This document shows, piece by piece, positions 51,644 to 60,943 of a DNA stretch of 64,000 bases. Under the pieces are notes generated by a model, which saw only the letters and a list, made by a program, of their open reading frames with translations, was not told the DNA's origin and did not search any database. A program made the translations under genes and the position numbers. Source of the stretch: CAVRXT01 sp963725655 (GTDB lineage: Bacteria > Acidobacteriota > Terriglobia > Acidiferrales > UBA7541); the NCBI GenBank assembly GCA_963725655.1, contig CAVRYY010000002.1, forward strand, positions 558,001 to 622,000. Direction: 5' to 3'. The first letter of the stretch is position 1. Every line of letters starts with the position of its first letter.

Positions 51644-52931
51644 TCAATCCCTCGTTGTGAAGAGTAAGTAGCGCACGGCAGGACGTGCAGCATCCTCTAT
51701 AAGGCGTCGCAAGTGCATCCATGAGTTCGTGCAGAACCGGCCCGGCAGTAGTGTAGCGCTGCGTCGCTGCGCGGGCCAGCCGGCCCTATTCCCAGCCCTT
51801 TGCCTTTCCTTGAGGCAGAGTAATGAATGGCGACTTGTCGCGATAAGAAATCGTAAGCTGTTTATCATCAGTTCCATGCAGATTCTAGTCTTTACGGCTG
51901 TCACGATTGGAATTTGGCCTGTTTTTCTATCGTTTTGAGTAGTGGCGCCCTGTACGACGTTGTTTTGACGTTTCGCTTTCTGTTCGAAATCGAGTGGTCA
52001 TTTGTTTTTTTGATCCATGATCGTAAGTTGTTTATAATCAGTCGTATGCGACTGGAATTTCGCTTATTGTTGAGTCGCGATTCAGAAATTGCAAGTTATT
52101 GATTATAAGCCTCATACAGCTTCTGATCCTTACGGTTGTTGCGATTGGAATTTGTCTTCGTTTCGTTTGCGGTTGGCTTCGGGCGGTTCTGGTCCACAGC
52201 GAAATTTTGGGCCGGGCGGGGCGGCGAGGGAACGGAAGCTGTGCCAAAACGGGAAACGATGTGGTGGGTTGGGGCATGAGCCATTCTCCTTGGCGGAACG
52301 TAGCACGGTGCGGAAAGGATTGGAAGGAATCGCGTCGGTGGAAAGAGTGAGGTTGACGCAGAGGCCCTGACACACCTAGCGCCTTGGAAGACAGCCAGTG
52401 TCGGTTCTTCACAATCGAAGGGCTTGCGGGCTGGTGCATGCGGTGCGATGTCGAGCGGAGTGGCATTTGTGTTGTGGGACATTCTTGCGTTTGGATGTTT
52501 TCCGACATGATTGTCGGGGCTACGGACCGTGTTGGATGGCGATGGTGGTGGATTTTTAATTTGGGAGAAATGGAGTGGGAGGTTTTTCCGGCACGAGCGG
52601 CGGGGCCACGACGAGGGTGAGGAAAACCACAGTGGGTCAAAAGCTTGGAAAACCTAGGTGTGAAGGCGACACCTGGGGCACCCACTTCGATTCGCTCAGC
52701 GGCCCCTATCGTCTATAAATTTGCTCGATATCCAAGAGAGAATCTACGGACCGGTGGGGGTAGGGCGGGCGGGCTGTTGGCAGGTGCCGGAGGGGGCTTG
52801 TGGATTTGACTAAGGCGATCCGATTTGGGGCGGGCTACGGCCCAGTACCGGGTGACGCGCTATTTTCGGGGCGGCGGCCTGTGTGATAGGCTCGCAGAAC
52901 CTAACCCGTTCGGACCCGCGCGAGGCTGCTT
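51644..52931. other. Gene-poor stretch of about 1.3 kb
   Basis: No ORF here looks coding; the longest (up to 215 codons, minus strand) are Pro/Ser/Arg-rich shadows. The left half holds three degenerate copies of a repeat (51836-52160). A hairpin AGGTGT-GAAGGCG-ACACCT at 52658-52676, with GGGGCACCCAC after it, resembles part of the dispersed GGGCACCC repeat. Confidence 0.5.
51836..52160. repeat. Three degenerate copies of a repeat of about 80 bp
   Basis: Shared blocks are ATCGTAAGCTGTTTATCATC / ATCGTAAGTTGTTTATAATC / TTGCAAGTTATTGATTATAA, at about 51851, 52020 and 52088. Downstream of two of them is TTACGGnTGTnnCGATTGGAATTTG (51893-51917 and 52129-52153). The copies are AT-rich compared with the surroundings. 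The units are diverged, so they are old or under little constraint. Confidence 0.6.
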
Positions 52932-54077
52932 ATGACTCACCGGTTCACCATCGGCGTCGAAGAAGAATTTCAGATTGTAGATCCGGTGACGGGCGAGCTG
53001 CGTTCGCACGTCAGCGAGCTGGTGGCGGCTACGGCGCACCTGGACGAGCAGGTGAAGCCCGAGCTGCACCAGTCGATCGTGGAAATCGGCACGAAGATTT
53101 GCGCGGACGTCGAGGAATTGCGCACGGAGATGCGGCGGACGCGGCTGGAGCTAGTGAGCGCCGCCGAGCGGGTGAACCTGGCGGTAGCCGCGGCGGGCAC
53201 CCACCCATTTTCGAACTGGCTGGACCAGGTGATCACCCCCGGCAAGCGCTACGAAAAAATCGTGGAGGAACTGCAGCAACTGGCCCGGTCGTTATTGATT
53301 TTCGGCATGCACGTGCACGTGGCGGTGCCCGATCGCACCACCATGATCGACCTGATGAACATGAGCCGGTATTTCCTGCCGCACCTGCTGGCGCTTTCCA
53401 CCAGCTCGCCGTTCTGGGTGGGGCGCGAGACCGGACTGAAATCGTTCCGCACCACGGTGTTCCGGCGATTTCCGCGCACCGGAGTGCCGGACCATTTCAA
53501 TTCGTGGAGCGAGTACGAAAATTACGTGAACCTGCTGGTGAAGCTGCACTGCATCGATGATGCCAAGAAAATCTGGTGGGACGTGCGGCCGCATCCTACG
53601 TTTGGCACGCTGGAGTTCCGGGTGTGCGACGTGGTGCCGCGGGTGGAAGAAGCCACGGCGATCGCCGCGCTGACGCAAGCGATCGTGGTGAAACTGCACC
53701 GGCTGTACACCAAGAACATGGGATTCCGGATGTACCCGCGCGCGCTGATCGAGGAAAACAAATGGCGGGCGGCGCGGTGGGGGGTGGAAGGAAAACTGAT
53801 CGACTTCGGCAAGCAAGAGGAAGTGCCGATGCGCCAACTGGGCGAGGAGCTGCTGGAATTTGTGGACGACGTGGTCGACGATCTGGGAAGCCGTTCGGCA
53901 CTGCAGCCAATCCACACCATTCTGGAGCAGGGAACCAGCGCCGAGCGGCAGATGCGGGTGTATAAGGAAACCGGGGGAGACTTGAAGGCGGTGGTGCGGC
54001 AGATTGTAGAGGAGACGCGCGGCGGGCACACGCATCACGTGTCTGCGGCGAGCGGGGCCGGGTCGCCGAACACATAA
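52932..54077 (+). CDS. YbdK-type carboxylate-amine ligase (glutamate-cysteine ligase family 2)
   Basis: The 381-residue protein has the GCS2 family pattern: FTIGVEEEFQIVDP at the N-terminus, QSIVEIGTKIC, GTHPFSNW, FGMHVHVAVPD, and a C-terminal RPHPTFGTLEFRVCDV. Family members join glutamate or related acids to an amine or amino acid using ATP. E. coli YbdK has weak glutamate-cysteine ligase activity. GAGG precedes the ATG. The gene heads a group that continues with two ATP-grasp genes on the same strand, suggesting a small peptide or amide product. Confidence 0.9.
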   Translation: MTHRFTIGVEEEFQIVDPVTGELRSHVSELVAATAHLDEQVKPELHQSIVEIGTKICADVEELRTEMRRTRLELVSAAERVNLAVAAAGTHPFSNWLDQVITPGKRYEKIVEELQQLARSLLIFGMHVHVAVPDRTTMIDLMNMSRYFLPHLLALSTSSPFWVGRETGLKSFRTTVFRRFPRTGVPDHFNSWSEYENYVNLLVKLHCIDDAKKIWWDVRPHPTFGTLEFRVCDVVPRVEEATAIAALTQAIVVKLHRLYTKNMGFRMYPRALIEENKWRAARWGVEGKLIDFGKQEEVPMRQLGEELLEFVDDVVDDLGSRSALQPIHTILEQGTSAERQMRVYKETGGDLKAVVRQIVEETRGGHTHHVSAASGAGSPNT

Positions 54078-54149
54078 AGTGCGAAGACCGGAGATGACAG
54101 GGCCGACAGCAGGGAACCCTGGGACGCGCCTTCGGCGCATCGTGGAGTT

Positions 54150-54347
54150 ACACACCCACCCTTTCCGTCTGCCTTCGCGCAAAAGCGGCGCTACGGAAGG
54201 CGGAAAGAGTGGGGCACCCGGAAAAGAAAAGGGCGCAGAACCGAATTCGAAAACACCCACCCTTTGCGCGTGCCTTCGCGCCCAAGCGGCGCGGCAGGCG
54301 GAAAGAGTGGGGCGCCCGCGAAAGATAACAGCGTAGAACCGAATTCA
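54150..54347. repeat. Two tandem copies of the dispersed palindromic repeat
   Basis: CACCCACCCTTT...TGCCTTCGCGC...AAGCGGCG...GCGGAAAGAGTGGGGC occurs at about 54150-54228 and again at about 54253-54327. Each is followed by a related ACCGAATTC stretch. The right arms (GAGTGGGGCACCCGGAAAAG) match the copies at 36871 and 58917. They fill the space between the YbdK-like gene and the ATP-grasp gene. Confidence 0.75.
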
Positions 54348-54388
54348 GGACACGAGACGGGGCACAAAACGCCAAACGGAGCAATCCG

Positions 54389-55379
54389 ATGATTGTAGGT
54401 TTGATGTGCGGACGCGAGTTCAGTTTTCCTCCGGCGTTCATCAACAGGGTGAACGAGCTGGGGGCCTCGAAAAAGATCACCGCGGAAATGGTGACGCTGG
54501 GCGGGACGAAGATGGGCGAGGAAGCGCGATACCGCGTGATCGTCGACCGCATTTCGCACGAAGTGGAGTACTACCGCGGCTATCTGAAGCATGCGGTGCT
54601 GCAGGGCACTTACGTAATCAACAATCCCTTTTGGTGGACGGCGGACGATAAGTTTTTCAATTATTCGGTAGCCGCGAAGCTGGGCATCGCGATTCCCAAA
54701 ACCATTTTGCTGCCGCAGAAATCGTATCCCGCGGATGTGGATTTGACGGCGGAGTCGCTGCGGAACCTGAAGTATCCGGTGGATTGGGAAGGGCTGCTGG
54801 ATTATGTGGGGCGACCGGCGATCCTGAAGCCATTTTCCGGCGGCGGGATGGAAACACGTCTACAAAGTGAACAACGTGGCGGAATTGCTGGCGGCTTACG
54901 ATGGCACCGGGCCGTATTGCATGACGCTGCAGGAATTCATCGACTTCGGACAGTACGTACGCTGCTTCACGTTCGGGAAAAACGACATCATCCCGGTGGC
55001 GTACGATCCGCGCGAGCGCCGCTACCTGGTGGAGCACCAGTATCTGTCGAAGGAACTGGGCGCGCGAGTGGTGAAGGACGCGCAGACGATCAATCAATTG
55101 CTCGGCTACGAGATGAATACGATCGAGTTTGCGGTGAAAGATGGCGTACCGTACGCGATCGATTTCCTGAATCCGGCGCCGGATTTCGAGCGCGATCGGA
55201 TCACCGAATTTTATTTCGATATTTGCGTCGACCGCATGGCGCGGCTGGTGATCGATCGCGCGGTGAATGGTAACGCCGCGAATCCGTGGCCACGGTGGGA
55301 AGAAATGCTCGGAGTTGGCGCTCCGGCCGGATTTACGGGTGCGCCGAAGGCCAAGCCTGCCGGGGCGTCACCGAAATGA
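54389..55379 (+). pseudogene. ATP-grasp ligase, reading frame broken by one extra G
   Basis: The first frame starts MIVGLMCGREFSFPP and runs to ILKPFSGGG at 54845-54847, then becomes nonsense. Removing one G from the GGG at 54845-54847 restores W-K-H-V-Y-K-V and joins the second frame (54867-55379), which ends with EFAVKDGVPYAIDFLNPAP, a typical ATP-grasp metal-binding end. The joined protein would have about 330 residues. ATP-grasp enzymes form amide bonds through acylphosphates. GGAG precedes the ATG. Either the gene is inactive, or this is a sequence error, which is quite possible in a G-run. The stop overlaps the next ATG. Confidence 0.8.
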
Positions 55380-56806
55380 CCGCGGCGGGACCGTCGGCGC
55401 CGGCACCCACACCGGGCTCATCGGACTCTGCGGGCGCGGCGGGGCGGTCTCCGGCAGACGTTTGGCACGGGCTGCTGCGTCCCGACGTTGAGCTGGCTCC
55501 TGCTTACTCCGCGGAGCTGAATGCGAGGATGCGCGCGGAGCGGCTCACGTTCGGCGACCGCATCCATTGTCCCTTCCTGCGTCCTTTCTTCCTTAGCGCA
55601 CAAGATGAAGCGCGAGTGCGAGTGGTGACCGAAACGATTGCGGCGCTCGGCGAACGCGTGGTGCAGCACGCCCTGGCGGATTCCCGCTTGCTGGCGCAGT
55701 TCGCGCTGACGCCGGAAGAGGAGCGGTTGGCGCGGATCGAACCTGGGTACGGCACTTCCAGCACCGCTTCGCGGCTGGATTCCTTCCTGCTGCCGGGTTC
55801 GCTGCAGTTCGCGGAATACAACGCGGAATCCCCGGCGGGGCTGGGCTATTCGGAAAGGCTGGCGGAGGTTTTTCTTGCGCTGCCGCTGATGGAGCGGTTT
55901 GGCGCGCATTACACGGTGAGGAACCATCCGTTGATGGCGAGGATGCTGAGCGCATTGCTGGCGAGCTACGCGGAATGGGGCGGGCAGGCGTCGCCGCCGG
56001 TGATCGCGATTGTGGATTGGCGGGGAGTGCCGACGTGGAGCGAGTTTGAAATTCTGCAGGCGCGCTTCGAGCGGGAAGGCGTTCCGACGGTGGTGTGCGA
56101 CCCGCGGGATTTGGAGTGGGATGGGACGCGGCTGATGGCTGGCGGACAGCGTATCGACATGGTCTACCGGCGAGTGCTGATCAACGACATCATCGCGCGT
56201 CCTGCAGAGTGTGCGGCGCTGGTGAGGGCGTACGAGGCGGGCGCGATTTGCATGGCGAATGCGCTGAACTGCAAGATCCCACATAAGAAGGCGTTTTTCG
56301 CGGTGCTGACGGATGAGCGGAACGCTGAGTTATTTAGTTCTGTGGAGAGAGAAATTATTGCGCGGCACATTCCTTGGACGCGGTTGCTGGAAGACAGCTC
56401 GACTATCCGGAACGGGGAGGCTGTGGGGCTGCTGGAATATATGCGGCGGCATCGCGACGAATTCGTGCTGAAGCCGAACGATGAGTATGGCGGGACGGGC
56501 GTGTTGCTGGGCTGGGAGACTGGCGAGAGCGATTGGGATGCGGCGCTGGCCGGCGCGTTGGCGGATCGTTCGCGGGCGTGGGTGGTGCAGGAGCGGATCG
56601 CGGTTCGCAGGGAAGTGTTTCCGATGCAGACCGCTGATGGGATTGAGATGCGGGACATGCTGGTGGATTTCGCGCCGTACTTGTTTCGCGGGAAGATGGC
56701 GGGGTTTTTGACGCGGCTGAGTTCGACCGGGCTAGCGAATGTGACTTCGGGCGGCGGGCAGGTGCCGGCGTTTGTGGTGGAGGTATGCTCCTCGCCACAA
56801 GGATAG
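55376..56806 (+). CDS. Circularly permuted ATP-grasp protein
   Basis: The 476-residue protein has a Pro/Ala-rich start of about 30 residues. A glutathionylspermidine-synthase or circularly permuted ATP-grasp-like region follows: PGSLQFAEYNAESPAG, AIVDWRGVPTWSEFEI, MVYRRVLINDII, HKKAFFAVLTDE, FVLKPNDEYGGTGV and WVVQERI. The nucleotide-binding lysines and the GGTGV loop are in place. The ATG at 55376 overlaps the stop codon of the broken ATP-grasp gene. With that gene and the YbdK-like ligase it forms a three-ligase group. Confidence 0.85.
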   Translation: MTAAGPSAPAPTPGSSDSAGAAGRSPADVWHGLLRPDVELAPAYSAELNARMRAERLTFGDRIHCPFLRPFFLSAQDEARVRVVTETIAALGERVVQHALADSRLLAQFALTPEEERLARIEPGYGTSSTASRLDSFLLPGSLQFAEYNAESPAGLGYSERLAEVFLALPLMERFGAHYTVRNHPLMARMLSALLASYAEWGGQASPPVIAIVDWRGVPTWSEFEILQARFEREGVPTVVCDPRDLEWDGTRLMAGGQRIDMVYRRVLINDIIARPAECAALVRAYEAGAICMANALNCKIPHKKAFFAVLTDERNAELFSSVEREIIARHIPWTRLLEDSSTIRNGEAVGLLEYMRRHRDEFVLKPNDEYGGTGVLLGWETGESDWDAALAGALADRSRAWVVQERIAVRREVFPMQTADGIEMRDMLVDFAPYLFRGKMAGFLTRLSSTGLANVTSGGGQVPAFVVEVCSSPQG

Positions 56807-56873
56807 CGGTTTATACAGAAGCGGATAACCGTACGACTCGAACCGCACAGCTAAACTAAAAACCTCCGCGGCG

Positions 56874-57578
56874 TTACTGCGGCTGGACCTTTGCCCAGAG
56901 GAATAAGCCGCCGGCAATTGCGGGGGCGTACGCCGGAGGGTCAGTCACCTTTACCTGGCCGCCTGCGACTACGCCGACTACTTTATTCTTCATATGCTCA
57001 TCGGCAGGCGGACTCTCGCGGAGATATGCGGGGGCGGTGACTGCAAATTCCTCGCCCACAGTGATGACCGGAGAGAGGGAGGCTGCGACATTCTTTGGGC
57101 CTTTGCCGGCCCATTGCTGCTTGTCCGGACTCACACGTCCTAGCAAGAGCCATCCGGAGGTTTTCGCGGTCTGCGGCGAGGTCTTCGCTACTGCGGCTTG
57201 CTGGGCGACGAGGCTGGTCTTGATGGTGTCATCGGTGGACTGCGCCTGCTGCTGGAGGCCCTGAAGATAGGTGACAAGATTCTGGATGTCGTTCTTATTG
57301 GACGGATCACTCGAGGTGGCCTGAATCTGTTGGAGACGTTCGACGCCGTCGGAGAGGCCGCGGTCGAGCGTGGAGACGGTACCGCCGGCATCGGCGACAT
57401 CGATGTCACCGAAGGGCGTGGTGACGGATTTGATTCCGATGCGCGTTAGCAGCGACTGAAAAGTGAGCGGGAAGACGAGCAGCAGGACAAACAGGATCAC
57501 GATGCACATTTCCCGCAGCAGCACAAAAATATCGGTGGTGACTCCGACTATGTTATCCAGAGGCTTGGTATCGCTCAT
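56874..57578 (-). CDS. Hypothetical membrane-anchored protein with coiled region
   Basis: The 234-residue protein has one or two hydrophobic segments near the start (IFVLLREMCIVILFVLLLVFPLTF). A short beta region follows (IKSVTTPFGDIDV), then a Gln/Ser-rich helical stretch (about 75-130), and a C-terminal beta-rich part (WLLLGRVSPDKQQWAG, VVAGGQVKVTDPPAY). The C-terminal part looks like an SH3-like or envelope-sensing domain, but no family is recognised. The ATG at 57578 is preferred to an upstream start, because the extension is low-complexity. The gene is isolated. Confidence 0.7.
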   Translation of the reverse strand: MSDTKPLDNIVGVTTDIFVLLREMCIVILFVLLLVFPLTFQSLLTRIGIKSVTTPFGDIDVADAGGTVSTLDRGLSDGVERLQQIQATSSDPSNKNDIQNLVTYLQGLQQQAQSTDDTIKTSLVAQQAAVAKTSPQTAKTSGWLLLGRVSPDKQQWAGKGPKNVAASLSPVITVGEEFAVTAPAYLRESPPADEHMKNKVVGVVAGGQVKVTDPPAYAPAIAGGLFLWAKVQPQ

Positions 57579-57807
57579 GAATTGAATTCCAGTGGTGGAT
57601 TTGAAGGTGGCGCGATTTTGAGCGCCCGATAACGACCACACTGTATACCTATTAGATAAGTTAAGCGAAAACATTTCTGGGCGGGCTGAGAGTGGCAGCG
57701 GTGTTTCGGAACCCGATTTTCATGGATGCGTGAACAGGTAAGCGATTGGCTTGTTCTGGGTGGTTGGCGCGGGTTCGGGGCGGGAAAGTAGGTTAAGATA
57801 AATCCCT

Positions 57808-58833
57808 GTGATTTTTGGTCCGGCACAACCCGAATTGAGTTTGGGCGCGAGCAACGCGATCGAGACTTGCCTGGGCATTTTGCCCGGCGAGCGCGTGACG
57901 CTGATCAGCGATGAATCCAGCGCGCCAGTGGCGGCTAGCTTAGCCGCGGCACTGGAGCGTCGCGGAGCTATCGGCGAGCCGTTTTTATTGGAGAGCCTGG
58001 CGCCGCGACCGTTGCAGCGCGCGCCGCAAGCGGTGCTCGACAGCCTGGAAGGGGCCGACGCGGGAATTTTGTGCATGAACCCGATGGTCGGCGAGCTGGG
58101 CGCGCGCAAGGATATCGTCGGAGTGGTGGAGCGCCGCCAGATTCGTTACGCGCATATGATTGGCGTTACTCCGGGAATCATGCAGCAGGGAATGCGGGCG
58201 GACTACAAAATGGTGGACCGCTTGAGCGAACAATTGCTGCAGCGGATGCATGCGGCGCGTTCGCTGACGGTGCGGACCGCGGCGGGGACTTCGCTGGTGG
58301 CCACGTTCGATCCTGGGCTGGATTGGGTGAAAACCAGCGGGCTAATCAGCCGGCGGTATTGGTCGAATTTGCCTGCCGGGGAAGTATTTACCACGCCGGC
58401 GCGGGTGGACGGGACGTTTGTGTGCGACGGAACGGCCGGGGATCATTTCTGCGGAAAGTATGGAGACCTGCGAGAGACGCCGCTGGTGCTGGAAATTCGC
58501 GGGGCGCGGCTGGTGTCCGCGGAGTGCTCGCGGAAAGATCTACAGGCGGAATTTTGGGGTTATTGCCATACGGACGAGAATAGCGATCGCGTGGGAGAAC
58601 TGGCGTTTGGGACGAACCTCAATTTATCGGACATGATTGGAGTGCTGCTGCAGGATGAGAAACTTCCCGGGGTGCATTTGGCGTTTGGAGATCCTTACGG
58701 GAGCCAGACGCATGCGTCGTGGAGTTCGTGCACGCATGTGGATGTGCTGGCGCGGCACTGCAACGTGTGGATCGATGACGATCAGGTGATCGCGCAGGGG
58801 CGGTATTTGCTGGAGCGATTTCAGCTGGCGTGA
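57808..58833 (+). CDS. M29-like thermophilic-type aminopeptidase
   Basis: The 341-residue protein resembles M29 metallo-aminopeptidases. The C-terminal half holds the probable metal ligands in order: GELAFGTN (Glu), LQDEK, GVHLAFGDPYG (His) and CTHVDVL (His, Asp). The N-terminal region (GILPGERVTLISDESS) fits the Rossmann-like first domain of the family. It is shorter than typical M29 proteins (about 410 residues), so a related family is possible. The start is GTG at 57808 with only a weak ribosome-binding site. Confidence 0.78.
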   Translation: MIFGPAQPELSLGASNAIETCLGILPGERVTLISDESSAPVAASLAAALERRGAIGEPFLLESLAPRPLQRAPQAVLDSLEGADAGILCMNPMVGELGARKDIVGVVERRQIRYAHMIGVTPGIMQQGMRADYKMVDRLSEQLLQRMHAARSLTVRTAAGTSLVATFDPGLDWVKTSGLISRRYWSNLPAGEVFTTPARVDGTFVCDGTAGDHFCGKYGDLRETPLVLEIRGARLVSAECSRKDLQAEFWGYCHTDENSDRVGELAFGTNLNLSDMIGVLLQDEKLPGVHLAFGDPYGSQTHASWSSCTHVDVLARHCNVWIDDDQVIAQGRYLLERFQLA

Positions 58834-58916
58834 GTGTTGGTCCACAACTATCGATCAGAACTTTGATCTGGGTTGGGTCCGACGGGTGGAGTTGCGCGGG
58901 ACCTTGCTAGGTCTAG

Positions 58917-58970
58917 ACGCCCACCCTTCCCAGAGTCGGGGAAGAGTGGGGCACCCGGAAAAGATAAAAC
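58917..58970. repeat. Dispersed palindromic repeat, forward copy
   Basis: CCCACCCTTCCC and GGGGAAGAGTGGGG form a stem of about 12 bp with one mismatch around a 6-base loop. GCACCCGGAAAAGATAAA follows. Its reverse complement is almost identical to the copy at 36871-36936. It follows the aminopeptidase gene and may terminate transcription. Confidence 0.8.
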
Positions 58971-59099
58971 CCTCGAACCGTAGAAGCATGAACCCTGGAA
59001 CCTGAAGTAAAAACTTTCCTGCCGGCTGCTGCGGCAAATTCAAGACAATTCTCCGGCAGGAGCCGCGCGGCTACTAGTTCACTGCGGGGTGGGAAATTT

Positions 59100-59834
59100 C
59101 TAGGGGAAGAGTTGGTTGATGTATTCCCACATCTGGTGCTTCCAGTAGGGCCAGTCGTGGCCGCCTTGGGGGCCCCAATCGTCCAGGTGATGGCGGATTC
59201 CGGCGCGGTGCAGAATGCCGGCGAGGCGATCGGAACCTTCTCTGCGTTCCCATGCGCCGCAGCCGGTGGCGATGTGGATGTCGCATTGATCGAGTTGCCA
59301 GCGGAGATGGTGGTCGGAAAGATTGGGGAGGTAGTCGATGGGATTATTGAAGTAGGTGTTGTCGTCGTACATACCGTCCATGAAGCCGCGAATATCGTAG
59401 AGGCCGGAAAGAGCGAAGCAGCGGCGGACCACGTCGGGATGTTTGAAGAGGGTATTGGCGGCGTGATAGGCGCCGAATGACGCGCCCATCGTCGATATGG
59501 GAACGCTATTGGATTGGCAGCTACTGTGAATGAAGGGGATCACTTCTTCGCGGATGTAGGCGTCGAACTGCGCTTGCATGTAGCTGCGATGGAAGGGATG
59601 GGCGCGCTTGTTGTAGAGGCAGGCGTGATTGGCGGAATTAACCGAGAAAAATTTCACGCGGCCGGCTTCGATCAGGCTGCCGAGGGCTCCGATCAGGCCC
59701 ATGTTTTCGAGTTCGTGCTCGTCGCCGGCGCTGGTGGGGAAGCCGAGGATCGGCTGGCCCCAGTGGCCGTAGACGATTACGCCTAGTTCGAAACCCATTC
59801 GTTGCGAATACCAGCGGTGATATTCCTTGCGCAT
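59100..59834 (-). CDS. Alpha/beta-hydrolase-fold esterase
   Basis: The 244-residue protein has the esterase D-like fold: ELGVIVYGHWGQPILGFP, then TMGASFGAYHAANT with the nucleophile serine in GASFG, and GGHDWPYWKHQMW near the end with the catalytic histidine. There is no signal peptide. The ATG at 59834 (MRKEYHRWYSQR) is chosen because upstream codons do not look coding. It is divergent from a second esterase and 160 bp away. Confidence 0.82.
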   Translation of the reverse strand: MRKEYHRWYSQRMGFELGVIVYGHWGQPILGFPTSAGDEHELENMGLIGALGSLIEAGRVKFFSVNSANHACLYNKRAHPFHRSYMQAQFDAYIREEVIPFIHSSCQSNSVPISTMGASFGAYHAANTLFKHPDVVRRCFALSGLYDIRGFMDGMYDDNTYFNNPIDYLPNLSDHHLRWQLDQCDIHIATGCGAWERREGSDRLAGILHRAGIRHHLDDWGPQGGHDWPYWKHQMWEYINQLFP

Positions 59835-59995
59835 TTTTGTGCGTATCTCCGTGGGTGCCTGGGCTGCGTCGGCCTTCGCGTGGCGCGCGGTGGGTATTAT
59901 ACGTGCGCGGGCGGAATTGCAATGAACGAAGATTCCGGCGCTCGGAGCGAGAATTGTGGTGACACGGTGGTTGCGCCACAACGGCTCCGCTATAA

Positions 59996-60847
59996 TTGCT
60001 TGCGGATGTCGCCAGAATTGATTCATACGCGGGGGGGTTGCGATTGCCGGGGGCTACGGACCAATTGAGCAGCCAGTTGAGGAAACATGAGCGATTCCGG
60101 TCGCGGTTTTTGCCGGGGGCGCGGGATCTGGTGGTGTACGTTCCAGCGGCGTTCTATCAGGACCCGTATTCGCGATTTCCAGTGTTGTACCTGCAGGATG
60201 GACAGAATTTGTTCGATCCGGCCACGTCGTTCATCCCAGGGAACTATTGGAGGGTGGGGGAAACGGCGGACGTGCTCATTCAGCAGGGCGCGATTCAGCC
60301 GCTGATCGTGGTCGGAATTTATAACACTGGAAAGCGGCGGATTCGGGAGTACACGCCGACGCGAACGAAACGGCTGGGCGGCGGCGGGGCGCATCGCTAC
60401 GCGCGCATGCTGATTCAGGAAATAAAACCGTTTATCGAGGCCGAGTATCGTACCTTGCCGGGCCCGGCCAATACTGGCCTGGGCGGATCGTCGCTGGGCG
60501 GGCTGCTGACTATGAATCTGGGTCTGACGTATCCGCAAATTTTCGGCAAGCTGGCGGTGCTGTCTCCTTCGGTGTGGTGGGACCGGCGCTGGATTGTGTC
60601 GTACGCGGAGAAGGTGCATCTGGATTACCGTCCGCGAGTATGGCTGGATATCGGCACCGGAGAAGGGCCGCGCACTTTGGATGACGCCCGCAAACTGCGC
60701 GAGGTGCTGGCGCAACGAGGCTGGCAGGAGGGCCGGGACCTGCATTACGAGGAAATTCCGGGCGGACAGCACAATGAAGAGGCGTGGCGGCAGCGGGTGG
60801 GGCCGTTTTTGCGATTTCTGTTTCCCGCTGGCGAAGCCGCAGTATAA
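59996..60847 (+). CDS. Alpha/beta-hydrolase-fold esterase, start codon uncertain
   Basis: The protein of up to 283 residues resembles esterase D/enterochelin-esterase-like hydrolases: RDLVVYVPAAFY, FPVLYLQDGQNLFD, GGSSLGGLLT with the nucleophile serine, LSPSVWW, and GGQHNEEAW with the catalytic histidine. No ATG or GTG with a ribosome-binding site lies in frame before the first strand; the frame as given starts at TTG. An ATG at 60006 opens a neighbouring frame that would join this one if the seven-G run at 60031-60037 had one more base. It lies just before the ATP-grasp gene on the same strand. Confidence 0.78.
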   Translation: MLADVARIDSYAGGLRLPGATDQLSSQLRKHERFRSRFLPGARDLVVYVPAAFYQDPYSRFPVLYLQDGQNLFDPATSFIPGNYWRVGETADVLIQQGAIQPLIVVGIYNTGKRRIREYTPTRTKRLGGGGAHRYARMLIQEIKPFIEAEYRTLPGPANTGLGGSSLGGLLTMNLGLTYPQIFGKLAVLSPSVWWDRRWIVSYAEKVHLDYRPRVWLDIGTGEGPRTLDDARKLREVLAQRGWQEGRDLHYEEIPGGQHNEEAWRQRVGPFLRFLFPAGEAAV

Positions 60848-60943
60848 TTCGCCCGGTCGCGATTGAAGCGCCGGCCGCACGTATATTTACAGCCATGATG
60901 CGATCGCGCCGATCCGGATCCAGGGTCACTTACAGACTGCCGC

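Noticed and set aside
52038..52685. Minus-strand ORF of 215 codons in the gene-poor stretch
   Set aside because: Its composition is Pro/Ser/Arg/His-rich with no domain or ribosome-binding site, it covers two of the degenerate repeats, and overlapping ORFs exist in other frames.
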